Below are positions 8,237-17,309 of a stretch of 64,000 bases of DNA, in pieces; position 1 is the stretch's first letter, and each line of letters starts with the position of its first letter. The translations under genes and the position numbers were made by a program. The notes below the pieces were generated by a model, which was not told the DNA's origin, ran no database searches, and saw nothing but the letters and a program-made list of their open reading frames with translations. This DNA comes from SAR202 cluster bacterium bin16 (GTDB lineage Bacteria; Chloroflexota; Dehalococcoidia; Lucifugimonadales; Australimonadaceae), in the NCBI GenBank assembly GCA_002238425.1, contig MPMJ01000008.1, positions 1 through 64,000 of the forward strand. The letters are read 5' to 3'.

Positions 8237-9337
8237 TTGGCCATCGGCATATTCGGCCTTCCGCTCTCCGGCAAGACCACTATCTTCAACGCCGTGACGC
8301 GCGGCCACGCCGAGACCGCGTCCTTCCGCAGCGGCGGGTCGCAACCCAACATCGGCGTCGCCAAGGTGCCCGACCCGCGCCTCAACGTGCTCGCTGAGAT
8401 ATCGAAACCGAAGCGCATCGTCCACGCCGAGGTCGAGTACATCGACATCCCTGCCGCGCCGGAGGGTTTCGGCAAAACGAAGGGCATCGGTGGCGAGTAT
8501 CTCAACCTGCTCCAACGCTGCGATGCCCTCCTGCTCGTCGCGCGCGCCTTCAACGATCCCTCCGTGCCGCACGTGCAGGAGACGGTCGACCCCTACCGGG
8601 ACACGGCCACCATGCAACTCGAACTCACCTTCTCCGACCTCGCTATCCTCGAACGCAGGCAGGAGCGCATCGCCTCGCAGCTGCGCTCGGCGCGACAGTC
8701 GGAACGCGATCTGCTCACTCGCGAGCAGCACATCCTCGGCCTCATCCGCGCCGGACTGGAGAACGAGGTCCCGGTTCGCGAACAGGAGCTGCCAGTCGAG
8801 GCGAGACCCTTCCTGGAGAACTTCCAGTTGCTCACCGCGAAACCGCTGATCGTCGTCTTCAACATCGGCGAGGATGACATAGACGATGCGGACGCGATGG
8901 AGGCGGAGATGCGCGAACGGCTCGCGCGGCCCGGCGTCGGAGCCGCGGCACTCTGCGGCAAGCTGGAGGCAGACCTCGCACAGATGGAACCGGAGGACGA
9001 AGCCGAGTTCCGCGAGTCGCTCGGTGCGGGCGAACCTGGCCTCGACCGCATGATCAACCTCTCCTATGACCTGCTCGGCCTCCTCTCGTTCCTGACGACC
9101 GGCGAGGACGAGACCCGCGCATGGACGATCACGAAAGGCATGAGCGCGGTGGAGGCGGCGGGCAAGATACACTCGGACATCCAGCGCGGCTTTATCCGCG
9201 CGGAGGTCGTTGCCTACGAGGACCTCGCACGTACGCGCAGCATCGCTGAGGCGCGCAAGCAGGCGCTCCTCCGCACCGAGGGCAAGACCTACGTGATGCG
9301 CGACGGCGACGTCGTCAACTTCCTGTTCAACGTCTAG
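8237..9337 (+). CDS. ychF: YchF-family ribosome-binding ATPase (Obg-like)
   Basis: A 366-residue P-loop NTPase. The G1 loop is GLPLSGKTT at residues about 7-15 (usual YchF: GLPNVGKST), then a switch region ending IDIPAAPEGFGKTKGIGGEY, a coiled helical insert of about residues 125-190, and VVFNIGEDD at the base-specificity position where YchF deviates from GTPases and prefers ATP. The C-terminal TGS-like domain carries AGKIHSDIQRGFIRAEVVAY, the YchF hallmark. The start is TTG 8237 behind GCGAGG. Known members bind ribosomes and hydrolyse ATP in stress control. Confidence 0.92.
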   Translation: MAIGIFGLPLSGKTTIFNAVTRGHAETASFRSGGSQPNIGVAKVPDPRLNVLAEISKPKRIVHAEVEYIDIPAAPEGFGKTKGIGGEYLNLLQRCDALLLVARAFNDPSVPHVQETVDPYRDTATMQLELTFSDLAILERRQERIASQLRSARQSERDLLTREQHILGLIRAGLENEVPVREQELPVEARPFLENFQLLTAKPLIVVFNIGEDDIDDADAMEAEMRERLARPGVGAAALCGKLEADLAQMEPEDEAEFRESLGAGEPGLDRMINLSYDLLGLLSFLTTGEDETRAWTITKGMSAVEAAGKIHSDIQRGFIRAEVVAYEDLARTRSIAEARKQALLRTEGKTYVMRDGDVVNFLFNV

Positions 9338-9349
9338 CGGGAGGGCAGG

Positions 9350-10609
9350 ATGACGAATGAGGCGGGCGCAGCGGGCCACACGCAACCGCCCCTGAGCGGC
9401 GGGATCGCGCTCTACGTCCACATCCCCTTCTGCGAGTCCAAGTGCCCCTACTGCGACTTCAACACCTACGCGGGCATCGAATCGCTCATGCCCCCCTACG
9501 TTGCCGCGCTCGCGCGGGAGATCGAGCAGTGGGGCGCGTGGCTCGGACGGCCAACGCTCGCGAGCGTCTTCTTCGGTGGCGGCACGCCGTCCTACATCCC
9601 AACCGCTGACCTCCAACGTCTGATGGACGCGATACGCGCATCGTTCGACCTGCCGGACAAGGCTGAAGCGACACTGGAGGCGAACCCCGGCGATTGCTCC
9701 TTCGAGCGTCTCGCCGCGATGCGCGATGCCGGGTTCAACCGCATATCCATCGGCGTGCAGTCGTTCGACGATGCGGAACTCGCGATGCTCGGACGCCGCC
9801 ACGATGCTGCACGCGCCGCGCAGGCGGTGCGAGACGCTCGAAGGGCGGGCTTCGATAACGTGAGTATCGACCTCATGTTCGGCCTGCCCGAGCAACCCGT
9901 CGCCACTTGGGAGCGCTCCGTCGAGCAGGCGATCCAACTGGGCACGGACCACCTCTCCGCCTACGCTCTCACGCTCGAACCCGGCACACCGCTTGAAGCC
10001 GACGTGCGCCTCGGCAGGACGCCGGAGCCCGACCCTGATCTCGCCGCGGAGATGTACCTCCTTGCGCAGGCGATGCTCGCGGAATCTGGGATGCAGCAGT
10101 ACGAGATATCCAACTGGGCGAAGCCGGGCAGGGAGAGCACGCATAACCTCGCCTACTGGCGCAGTCTGCCGTACCTGGGCGTCGGTCCGGGCGCGCACAG
10201 CTACCTCTACGGGATGGGTACGCTCGATGCATTTGGCGTGCGCTTCGCCAACGTCAACCCGCCGCGCGTCTACATCGAGCGCGTCGACGCCTGGGCTGCC
10301 GACGGGTCCCTCGACGCTGACGCCATAGCAACCGCCGCAGCCACCGGTTACTGCGAACCCGTGAGCCGTCGCGATGCTATGGCCGAAACGATGATGATGG
10401 GCCTGCGCCTGAACGACGGCGTTGCCGATGCCGGGTTCCGCGAGGGTTTCGGCGAGGGCATCGCAGACGCATTCCCCGCCGCGACTGCCGATTGCATCGA
10501 CCTCGGCCTGCTGGAATGGGCCAACGGCGCGCTTCGCCTCACCGAAGACGGGCGCCTCCTCGGCAATGAAGCCTTCTCCCGCTTCGTAGGCGCCCCGGAC
10601 GCACGCTGA
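9350..10609 (+). CDS. hemW: HemW-like radical SAM protein (coproporphyrinogen oxidase family)
   Basis: A 419-residue radical SAM enzyme. HIPFCESKCPYCDFNTY holds the CxxxCxxC cluster-binding site at about residues 28-35, FGGGTPSYI is the SAM 'GGE-like' strand, and SIGVQSFDDAELAMLGRRH is typical of HemN/HemW. The YCDFN pattern after the cluster and the length favour HemW, a heme chaperone, over true HemN, which is longer at the N-terminus. ATG 9350 has GGGAGGGCAGG directly upstream. It follows ychF by 12 bases, probably one transcript. Confidence 0.88.
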   Translation: MTNEAGAAGHTQPPLSGGIALYVHIPFCESKCPYCDFNTYAGIESLMPPYVAALAREIEQWGAWLGRPTLASVFFGGGTPSYIPTADLQRLMDAIRASFDLPDKAEATLEANPGDCSFERLAAMRDAGFNRISIGVQSFDDAELAMLGRRHDAARAAQAVRDARRAGFDNVSIDLMFGLPEQPVATWERSVEQAIQLGTDHLSAYALTLEPGTPLEADVRLGRTPEPDPDLAAEMYLLAQAMLAESGMQQYEISNWAKPGRESTHNLAYWRSLPYLGVGPGAHSYLYGMGTLDAFGVRFANVNPPRVYIERVDAWAADGSLDADAIATAAATGYCEPVSRRDAMAETMMMGLRLNDGVADAGFREGFGEGIADAFPAATADCIDLGLLEWANGALRLTEDGRLLGNEAFSRFVGAPDAR

Positions 10610-10692
10610 CGACGCCCACTCGACGGTTGAGCGCAAAAGGCGCACAATCCGGCTCACGTCAACAGGCACGATTCAAAGGGGAGGTCGTCGCT

Positions 10693-12000
10693 ATGGTTAC
10701 AACGGCAGAAGAGACCGCCAGCACTACCAAGCGCATCAATATCGGTGTCATCGGCATCGGCGTCGGAGGACTCGAGATCCTCAGGTCGGTGGTGCAGCAA
10801 CCGGACATCGTCAACCTGGCAGCCGGGTGCGACGTGGTCCCTGTCACCCGGGAGCGCTTCAAGGAGCGGTTCCCCGACGTCAAGGTGTACGAGAGCGCGG
10901 AGGACATGTGCAAGGACCCCGACGTGGACGCCGTCTACATCGCCTCGCCGAACCGCTTCCACGCCGAACACACGATCACGGCGGCGCGCAACGGGAAGCA
11001 TGTCATGGTCGAGAAGCCCATGGCCATCTCCCTGAAGGAGACGGAGCAGATGGTTGAGGAGTGCGACAAGGCCGGGGTGCACCTAGTCTGCGCTCACACC
11101 GCCAGCTTCGCGCTTCCCTACCGCACGATGCGGAAGGTTATCGAGTCGGGTGAGATTGGGGCTGTGCGGGCTATCCACCTCATCGCGTACACGGACTGGA
11201 TGCTGCGGCCGCGGACGCCCGACGAACTCGACTTCAGCCAGGGCGGCGGCGTGCCGTACCGTCAGGGGCCGCACCAGATCGACACCGTCCGGCTGCTGGG
11301 CGGTGGCATGATCAAGCGGGTGTGGGGCAAGGTCGGCCAGTGGATGCCGGAGCGGCCCATGCCCGGCTACTACACCGCCCACTTCGAGTTCGAGGACGGA
11401 ACAGTGGCCACGGCGACCCACAACGGCTACGGCTACTTCACGTTGAGCGAGGTCAACGGGCCGGCCTCTGGGCGCAGCTCCATCGAGAACCTCGTACGCA
11501 TCCGCAAGGAGATGCAGACCGGCACACGCAACGAAGAGCAGGACAAACAGGACCTGCGCATCGGCGGCAAGATCGAGGCACAGCAGTTCGTTGACGCGCT
11601 CCGCTCCGACGGCGGCCGGGGCAACTTCGGGCGCCAGGTCTCCCGCGAACCGGGCGACCGCTCAGGGCTCAACGACACCGGAGACCCGGGCACGCTCTTC
11701 GTGACCTGCGAGCGCGGCGACATGCGCATCGGTTCGCAGGGCGTCCTCGTCTACGACGACAACGGTGTCCGCGAGGTCACAGGCGAGTCGAACATCCACA
11801 GCAGGGGAGAGGTGCACGAGCTCTACGACGCGGTCGTCAACGGGAAGCCCGTCTACCACTCGGGCCACTGGGGCATGGCAACGGCAGAGGCAATCTTCGC
11901 GATGGTCGAGTCCTCCCAGACGGGCAAGGTCGTCGAGCTCAGCCACCAGGTGCCCGTGCATCCTGAGTACGACGCAGACCTGAGGGTGGTGCCGATCTAG
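10693..12000 (+). CDS. Gfo/Idh/MocA-family oxidoreductase
   Basis: A 435-residue NAD(P)-dependent dehydrogenase. The N-terminal Rossmann fold begins INIGVIGIGVGGLEI, then YIASPNRFHAEHTITAA and MVEKPMAISLKETEQMVE, which contains the EKP motif conserved in the family. A C-terminal alpha/beta domain follows, with a FSQGGGVPYRQGPHQIDTVR segment giving the conserved His of the active site. ATG 10693 is chosen because it lies 8 bases after GGGGAGG; a longer start upstream has no site. It precedes the Rieske oxygenase by 23 bases and probably acts in the same pathway; substrate unknown. Confidence 0.88.
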   Translation: MVTTAEETASTTKRINIGVIGIGVGGLEILRSVVQQPDIVNLAAGCDVVPVTRERFKERFPDVKVYESAEDMCKDPDVDAVYIASPNRFHAEHTITAARNGKHVMVEKPMAISLKETEQMVEECDKAGVHLVCAHTASFALPYRTMRKVIESGEIGAVRAIHLIAYTDWMLRPRTPDELDFSQGGGVPYRQGPHQIDTVRLLGGGMIKRVWGKVGQWMPERPMPGYYTAHFEFEDGTVATATHNGYGYFTLSEVNGPASGRSSIENLVRIRKEMQTGTRNEEQDKQDLRIGGKIEAQQFVDALRSDGGRGNFGRQVSREPGDRSGLNDTGDPGTLFVTCERGDMRIGSQGVLVYDDNGVREVTGESNIHSRGEVHELYDAVVNGKPVYHSGHWGMATAEAIFAMVESSQTGKVVELSHQVPVHPEYDADLRVVPI

Positions 12001-12023
12001 CGTTTCCGGGTAGGAGGTTTGCC

Positions 12024-13325
12024 GTGCCTTTGAACAACAGGGAGATGGACGAGATATTCAAGCTCGGGCCGGGCACGCCTTCGGGCGAGGTGTTCCGGAG
12101 GTACTGGCTGCCGGTGGAGACGTCGGCGAACCTCGACGGTGGCCGGGGGCCGGTACGCCCCAGCGCGAAGAACCCCGTGCGAGTCAAGGTGCTGGGCGAG
12201 AACCTCGTGCTCTTCCGGGACGCCACGGGCAAACCGGGGCTGTTGGAAGAGCACTGCTCCCACCGCGGGACGTCGCTCGTGTACGGGCGCGTTGAGGACG
12301 AGGGACTGCGTTGCCTCTACCACGGGTGGCTCTACGACCGAGACGGCAACTGCCTCGATATGCCCTGCGAGCCCCCAGGACGGCGCTTCCGCAACTCCGT
12401 GAAGCACCCGTCGTACCCGTGCGTGGAGGTCGGTGGGCTCATCTTCGCCTACATGGGCCCGCCTGAGTTGCAGCCTCCATTCCCCCGGTACCCGGCGCTG
12501 TTCCGTGAGGACGGGCTGCGCGTGGCGGGAAAGGGCAACCGCATCCAGAAGTCGAATGCACTCCTGCAGACGTTGGACAACGTGTTGGACGTCTGGCACC
12601 GGGAGGTTGCCCACGGATGGTTCAAGGGTGGCGAGCCGGTTCACGCTCTCCATCACGGCCACAACGGCGACCCTGCTACTCCCATCCGGTTCGAGACCAC
12701 TCCCTGGGGCGCCTGCTACGTTACGCTCCAGAACACCAGGAACCCGGGCGTGTATGAGTATCACGAGACGCACGCAGTCTTTCCCTGCCAGCGCGCCCGT
12801 ACCAACACCATCAACTGGGCAGTGCCGATGGACGATCACACGACGCGGTGGTTCGGCGTGAGTTTCGAGCCGTTCGGACCGGACGGCCAGGTATCGGAGG
12901 CCGCCCTCCGCAGGTTCCACGCCGACACTCCCGCCGACGCCGGAGGACCGTTCTACGAGGGCTGGTTCGAGGATGTTGGCTACTGGTGGAACACGGGCCA
13001 CCCGCTGCGGCAGGGGCCAATCTGGGAAGACGAAGCGATCATGAGCACGCAGGGCAGGGAAGAGCGCGGCGGCTTTCCCGACTTCGAGAAGATGACGTTC
13101 GGCAGCTCCGACCGTGGCGTGCTCCTCATGCACAAGCTCTGGGACGAGCAGATAGCGCGCGTGCAGGACGGCATCGACCCGGTCGGCATCGTGCGCGGTC
13201 CAGAATCGGAACAGGTTATCCCCGTTCCGGGCCAGGTGGCCTTCGTGGACAGGGAAGAGGGCATGCGCCTCTTCAACACGCCGCTCGAAGAACGCATCGC
13301 GGCTCTGGCAGAGCAGGTGCGGTAA
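12024..13325 (+). CDS. Rieske-type aromatic-ring/phthalate-like oxygenase, large subunit
   Basis: A 433-residue oxygenase. The Rieske [2Fe-2S] motif is EEHCSHRGTSLVYG (CxH) and CLYHGWLYD (CxxH) at about residues 75-100. The catalytic iron site follows at DVWHREVAHG (D-x2-H-x4-H), about residues 190-200. The layout resembles phthalate dioxygenase-type monomeric-subunit oxygenases that use separate reductases; no reductase gene is seen here. The start is GTG 12024 with TAGGAGG 7 bases upstream. Its neighbours (Gfo/Idh, amidohydrolases, epimerase) suggest degradation of an aromatic or complex organic substrate, which is inference. Confidence 0.9.
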   Translation: MPLNNREMDEIFKLGPGTPSGEVFRRYWLPVETSANLDGGRGPVRPSAKNPVRVKVLGENLVLFRDATGKPGLLEEHCSHRGTSLVYGRVEDEGLRCLYHGWLYDRDGNCLDMPCEPPGRRFRNSVKHPSYPCVEVGGLIFAYMGPPELQPPFPRYPALFREDGLRVAGKGNRIQKSNALLQTLDNVLDVWHREVAHGWFKGGEPVHALHHGHNGDPATPIRFETTPWGACYVTLQNTRNPGVYEYHETHAVFPCQRARTNTINWAVPMDDHTTRWFGVSFEPFGPDGQVSEAALRRFHADTPADAGGPFYEGWFEDVGYWWNTGHPLRQGPIWEDEAIMSTQGREERGGFPDFEKMTFGSSDRGVLLMHKLWDEQIARVQDGIDPVGIVRGPESEQVIPVPGQVAFVDREEGMRLFNTPLEERIAALAEQVR

Positions 13326-13361
13326 CCGTTCCTGCGCGCCTCGCGAAGGTCACGCAGGCGG

Positions 13362-13958
13362 CTACCGCGTGTAGAGGCGGACGCAGTCTTCGAGGCCCGG
13401 CCAGGATGGCAGCGGCAGCAGTCGTTCCAGGGTCCAGTCGCGGCTGAGCATCTCGTGGAAGGCAGCGTCTCCGGTGAACCGGCTGTCTCCGATGGAGACG
13501 AACCGCGCGCCGCGGAACCTCCGCAGCGCCTCCGCTGCCAGCGGCTGGCCGTCGGGAGGCCAGCAGAGCAGCAATGCGTCGCATGTATCGTGCGCGGCGA
13601 TGGCAGCCGGCGCGTCCTGCTGCTCGATGCGGACGTAAGGCGGGCCTTGCGCTTCGCCGGCGTCGGTCGCGAGCACGCTTGCGCCCTCGTCGCGGAGCAG
13701 CCTCGCCCACAGGCCCAGCCCCGCACAAACCTCGAGCACCGAGCACCCTTCGAGGAAGTCCGCCGTGGCGCGGACGGCCTCGTGTGTCGGAACGGCGTAC
13801 CCGTACCAGGCGATGAACGTGCGTCTGCGGGCGTGCTCCTCGCGCAGGGCTTCGTCCGAGTCAGCGGACTCTGAGCCCGCGTGCGCCCATGGCCTCGGGC
13901 CCGCTGTCTCGATCGCGCTCCAGAGGGCGTCTGAGTTGATGTCAACGACCGGGGTCAA
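13362..13958 (-). CDS. Class I SAM-dependent methyltransferase-like protein
   Basis: About 198 residues from a TTG at 13958, chosen because the frame upstream runs antisense through the amidohydrolase gene. The SAM-binding glycine loop is SVLEVCAGLGLWARLLRDEG (ExCAGxGxW), followed by an acidic second strand (VLATDAGEA) and CDALLLCWPPDGQPL in the region where methyltransferases place motif IV. The C-terminus carries SIGDSRFTGDAAFHEML. A weak start leaves the N-terminus uncertain. It is likely co-transcribed with the amidohydrolase 20 bases upstream. The substrate is not evident. Confidence 0.7.
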   Translation of the reverse strand: MTPVVDINSDALWSAIETAGPRPWAHAGSESADSDEALREEHARRRTFIAWYGYAVPTHEAVRATADFLEGCSVLEVCAGLGLWARLLRDEGASVLATDAGEAQGPPYVRIEQQDAPAAIAAHDTCDALLLCWPPDGQPLAAEALRRFRGARFVSIGDSRFTGDAAFHEMLSRDWTLERLLPLPSWPGLEDCVRLYTR

Positions 13959-13978
13959 GGCACGCTGTCCAGACGCCG

Positions 13979-15082
13979 CTAGAGCCTCAGGGCGCGCGCC
14001 ATGTTGCCACCGAGTATCTTGTCCTGGTCCTCGCTGGAGATGCCGCTCCCGCTGATGTCGGTGGTGGCGTTCGGGAGGCGCTGGAACTCGGGGTGGGGGA
14101 AGTCCGTGCCGATGACGAAGTTGTTGGCGCCGTAGGCTTCCACCAGCTGCTCCAGCGGTTCGATGCTCTCGACCGCGGTCAGGCAGTGCTGTTTGATGAG
14201 CTCGCTCGGGCGAGTGTTGGTTCGCGCGCAGGCGCGCTCGATGTAGAACGATCTGTCCGTCCCGTGCATCGCATAGGCCATCCACGAGGCTCCGGCCTCG
14301 AAGAAGAGGAAGCGCAGCTTCGGGAACCGGTCCAGCACGCCGCCGAGGGTCAGCGCCGCGCACGCGATGGTGTAGTCGAGACCGAACCCGACGTACGTTC
14401 CGATGTGCATGCGGTGGTAGCGTTCCGTGCCGACCATCGGGTACGAGGTGCGATGGTCGTAGAAGTTCCCACGGTGCCCCTGCGTGAAGTTGTGCACCAT
14501 GCACGCGAGGTCGAGTTCGCTTACGGCCTCCCAGAACGGGTAGAGCTCGTAGGCGTCGAGGTTCCCCTCGAGGTAGCTTCCGCAGATGGTCACTGCGCGG
14601 AGCCCCATCGCCGCGGCGCGTTCGAGCTCCCGGACCGACTCGTCGATGTCGTCCCACGGCACCGTGATCTGGCAGATGAAGCGGTCCGGATAGCGGTTCT
14701 GCAGCTCAGCGGCAGCGTTGTTGTAGAGCCTCGCGAGGGCAGCGCGGAGCCACAGGGGGCTGTCGGGCGGCATCAGCAGGTTGGGCATGGCACGCTGGGT
14801 ATTGAGCACCTGCATGTCGAAGCCCAGCCTGTCCATCTCGGAGAGCCGCGCCTCAGCGTCCCACGTCGGGTCGCCCACGTGCCCGTCCAGCGACGGTTCG
14901 ACACCTGCGATCGCTGCCTTGACCACGTCCAGGTCGACGACCTGGAGCGCGTCGCGATACATCATCTCCTCGAGGAGAGCGCTGCCGGAGCGCGGAATCA
15001 TGTCCCGCAGCTCCCTATGGTCGATGGTCAGGCTGAAATGCGTGTCGGCGTCGATCCGCTTGGTCATCACCTGTGTTGCCAT
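13979..15082 (-). CDS. Amidohydrolase-2 (ACMSD-like) family metal-dependent hydrolase
   Basis: A 367-residue TIM-barrel hydrolase. The metal-binding start IDADTHFS (DxH), a mid-protein histidine at MVHNFTQGHRGNFYD, and the late IGTDFPHPEFQRLP with a catalytic Asp mark the amidohydrolase-2 (PF04909) family, which includes decarboxylases such as ACMSD and related hydrolases. ATG 15082 follows GGAGGCAGCCA. A second family member of the same length lies at 16206-17309, with an epimerase between, suggesting consecutive steps in one catabolic route. Confidence 0.88.
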   Translation of the reverse strand: MATQVMTKRIDADTHFSLTIDHRELRDMIPRSGSALLEEMMYRDALQVVDLDVVKAAIAGVEPSLDGHVGDPTWDAEARLSEMDRLGFDMQVLNTQRAMPNLLMPPDSPLWLRAALARLYNNAAAELQNRYPDRFICQITVPWDDIDESVRELERAAAMGLRAVTICGSYLEGNLDAYELYPFWEAVSELDLACMVHNFTQGHRGNFYDHRTSYPMVGTERYHRMHIGTYVGFGLDYTIACAALTLGGVLDRFPKLRFLFFEAGASWMAYAMHGTDRSFYIERACARTNTRPSELIKQHCLTAVESIEPLEQLVEAYGANNFVIGTDFPHPEFQRLPNATTDISGSGISSEDQDKILGGNMARALRL

Positions 15083-15165
15083 TGGCTGCCTCCTCTGCGC
15101 GAACTCCTCTGCCGAACAGCCTCAATACTACTCCCCAAACGCCACCGCGTTCCCACCCGGCTGGG

Positions 15166-16158
15166 CTATGCGTTCAGGAGTCGGCGGTACTTCCCGTTCT
15201 GCAGGAAATGAATGTACTCGCGAAGTCCTGCCTCCATGTCGTACTCGGGGGCGAATCCGAAGTCCCGGTTGGCGGGAGAATCGGGGTCGACGGGCCCGCC
15301 GCGTACTTCCGGCTCAGGCGCCTCGATGGACGAGCCGGGTATGAGCCGCATGATGACCTGCGTGATCTCGTACATCGTCAGCTCTTCTTTCGACTGGAGC
15401 CGGTAGATGTTCGCGGGCAGGTCGTCTGCGAGCGTCGCCATCATCTCGCCGCGCCCTGCGTCGGAGGCGTACATCACCGGCACGGTGCGGATGGGCGGCG
15501 TGGGGTTGAGTTCGCGTGGAGTCGACACCGCAGCCGCGTCCCACCCGTCGAGCACCACAGGCTCGCCGCGCAGCGACTTCTCGACGATGGGCTTGAGCGC
15601 GCGGCCGAAGCCTCCCGCGAAGTCGTAGCCCGGGCCGAACAGCTGGCCCGGGTAGATGACGACGATGTCCATGTCGTACAAGCCCCGGTAGTCGTTGCAG
15701 AGCAGCTCCGTGGCGACCTTGTGGCTGGTGTACGGGTCCGGCATGAGCTTCACGTTGCCGGAGCCCGCCGCTTCGGCAAACTGGCGCGCGGTCGGGACGG
15801 TTTTGCCGGTGCTCACGTGCACGACGCGTTCCACCTTGAGCGCTCGCGCCGCCTCCAGCACGTTGAGCGTGCCGATGACCATCGTCTGCGCCGCCGCCAG
15901 CGGGCGGTCATACGCCGGGCCGGTCAGGAAGCTGGCCGTGTGCAGGATGCGGCGAACGCCGTTGTCCACCACCGCGCCGAAGACCTCGGACGCGTTGGAG
16001 ATGTCGCCCTTCACGAACCGCACCCGGTCCTTCACGTCGTCGAGGAGCTCGGTCTTGATCGCGATGTCGAACGCGACCACGTCCTCACCCTGATCGAGCG
16101 CGTAGCGGACGGCGAATGACCCGCCGAGACCGCATCCCCCTGTAACCATCACTGTCAT
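15166..16158 (-). CDS. NAD(P)-dependent epimerase/dehydratase (extended SDR)
   Basis: A 330-residue extended short-chain dehydrogenase. The N-terminus MTVMVTGGCGLGGSFAVRYA has the TGxxGxxG nucleotide loop, DISNASEV marks the adenine-ring Asp, and HVSTGKTVPTARQF with YTSHKVATE gives the S...YxxxK catalytic set at about residues 115-170. ATG 16158 is preceded by AAGGAGGCGCC. It sits between two amidohydrolase genes in the same direction. Confidence 0.88.
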   Translation of the reverse strand: MTVMVTGGCGLGGSFAVRYALDQGEDVVAFDIAIKTELLDDVKDRVRFVKGDISNASEVFGAVVDNGVRRILHTASFLTGPAYDRPLAAAQTMVIGTLNVLEAARALKVERVVHVSTGKTVPTARQFAEAAGSGNVKLMPDPYTSHKVATELLCNDYRGLYDMDIVVIYPGQLFGPGYDFAGGFGRALKPIVEKSLRGEPVVLDGWDAAAVSTPRELNPTPPIRTVPVMYASDAGRGEMMATLADDLPANIYRLQSKEELTMYEITQVIMRLIPGSSIEAPEPEVRGGPVDPDSPANRDFGFAPEYDMEAGLREYIHFLQNGKYRRLLNA

Positions 16159-16205
16159 GGGCGCCTCCTTGGAACGCTCCGTCCTGTTCGGCAGACGCGA
16201 TAAGG

Positions 16206-17309
16206 CTAGCGAGCCTGGAGACCAGCGGCGACGGGACGCCCGTAGAGAGCGCGTGCGTTCTCCGACAGTACGCCCGTTCGCTCCTCGCCGGTGATCTTCG
16301 AGTTCTCGTATATCTCACTGAGTTCGTGCTTGCAGATCTCCGCATTGACCTCGTGTGGGAAGTCGGACGAGAACACGAAGCACTTGCCGCTCGTCAGGCG
16401 CAGCGCCTCGGAGATGAGCGGCTCGGTGCCCTCGCACCCCACGAACAGCCGCCCGTCGTGGATGTGGCGCAGGATGTAGTCGCTGACGCGCTCACCGTCA
16501 CGCAGTTGCAGCAGTTCGCCTCGCGGGTCGAGGTCGATGTGGGTCTCGTAGGAGCGGTCGAACCGCTCCATGCAGAGCATGAACCACGCGACGCCGCCCT
16601 CCAGGAAGCCCCAGCGGGCGTTGGGGTAGCGGTCCAGGATGCCGTTGAAGACGACGCCCGCGAAGGCGGCCATCAGCCCCACCGGGTGTCCCATGGCGTG
16701 AACGGGCGCGTAGACGTTGAGGTGGTCGAAGCCCATGCCGCTGTGCGAGCCGCCGTGGACGGCGAGGCAGCAGCCGAGCCGGTCGGCCTCTTCGTAGACG
16801 GGCCAGTACTCCTTGGCGCCGAGGTGGTTCGGGAGCCCGCGGGTGGGGAGCATCGCTCCGGCCATGCCGAGTTCCTCCACCGAACGGCGCAGCTCGATCG
16901 CTGCCTCCTCAGGCTCCTGCATTGGGATGAGGGCAAGCCCCACGAACCGGGGGCTGCTCTTCACGTACGTGTCGTACAGCCAGTCGTTGTATGCCCGGCA
17001 CACCGCGATGGCCCAGTCCCTGTTGACGATGCGCCCGTAGGACAGCCCACCGGTGGGGAAGAGCGCCGCGCAGTCGATGCCGACCTCGTCCATGAACATG
17101 AGCCACTCTTCGACACCGATCTTGGGGAACGACCCCGGTGGCGTCGCTACCGGCTGAGCGGCGTGGAGGTGGTCTATGGGCGGGAAGATATTCCCGAGGC
17201 TGCTTCCTCCGGCACGATTCAGGAATTCCTGCGGCATGCGACTGGCGACCGCCGCGATGTCCGTCACCAGGTGTCCGTCTCCGTCAACGACCTGCAACCG
17301 GCTTGTCAT
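16206..17309 (-). CDS. Amidohydrolase-2 family metal-dependent hydrolase (second copy)
   Basis: A 367-residue member of the PF04909 family, a distant paralogue of the gene at 13979. VVDGDGHLVTD carries the DxH metal motif, LAVHGGSHSGMGFDHLNVYA the central histidines, and FSSDFPHEVNAEI the late Asp. ATG 17309 is chosen because GGAGGTAACGCC lies directly upstream; the open frame continues further but only across a repeat element. Likely first gene of the leftward catabolic operon 17309-13362. Confidence 0.9.
   Translation of the reverse strand: MTSRLQVVDGDGHLVTDIAAVASRMPQEFLNRAGGSSLGNIFPPIDHLHAAQPVATPPGSFPKIGVEEWLMFMDEVGIDCAALFPTGGLSYGRIVNRDWAIAVCRAYNDWLYDTYVKSSPRFVGLALIPMQEPEEAAIELRRSVEELGMAGAMLPTRGLPNHLGAKEYWPVYEEADRLGCCLAVHGGSHSGMGFDHLNVYAPVHAMGHPVGLMAAFAGVVFNGILDRYPNARWGFLEGGVAWFMLCMERFDRSYETHIDLDPRGELLQLRDGERVSDYILRHIHDGRLFVGCEGTEPLISEALRLTSGKCFVFSSDFPHEVNAEICKHELSEIYENSKITGEERTGVLSENARALYGRPVAAGLQAR

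Noticed and set aside
8210-10669. An 819-codon reading frame on the minus strand across ychF and hemW
   Set aside because: It is antisense to two well-supported genes and its composition is that of a shadow frame in high-GC coding DNA.
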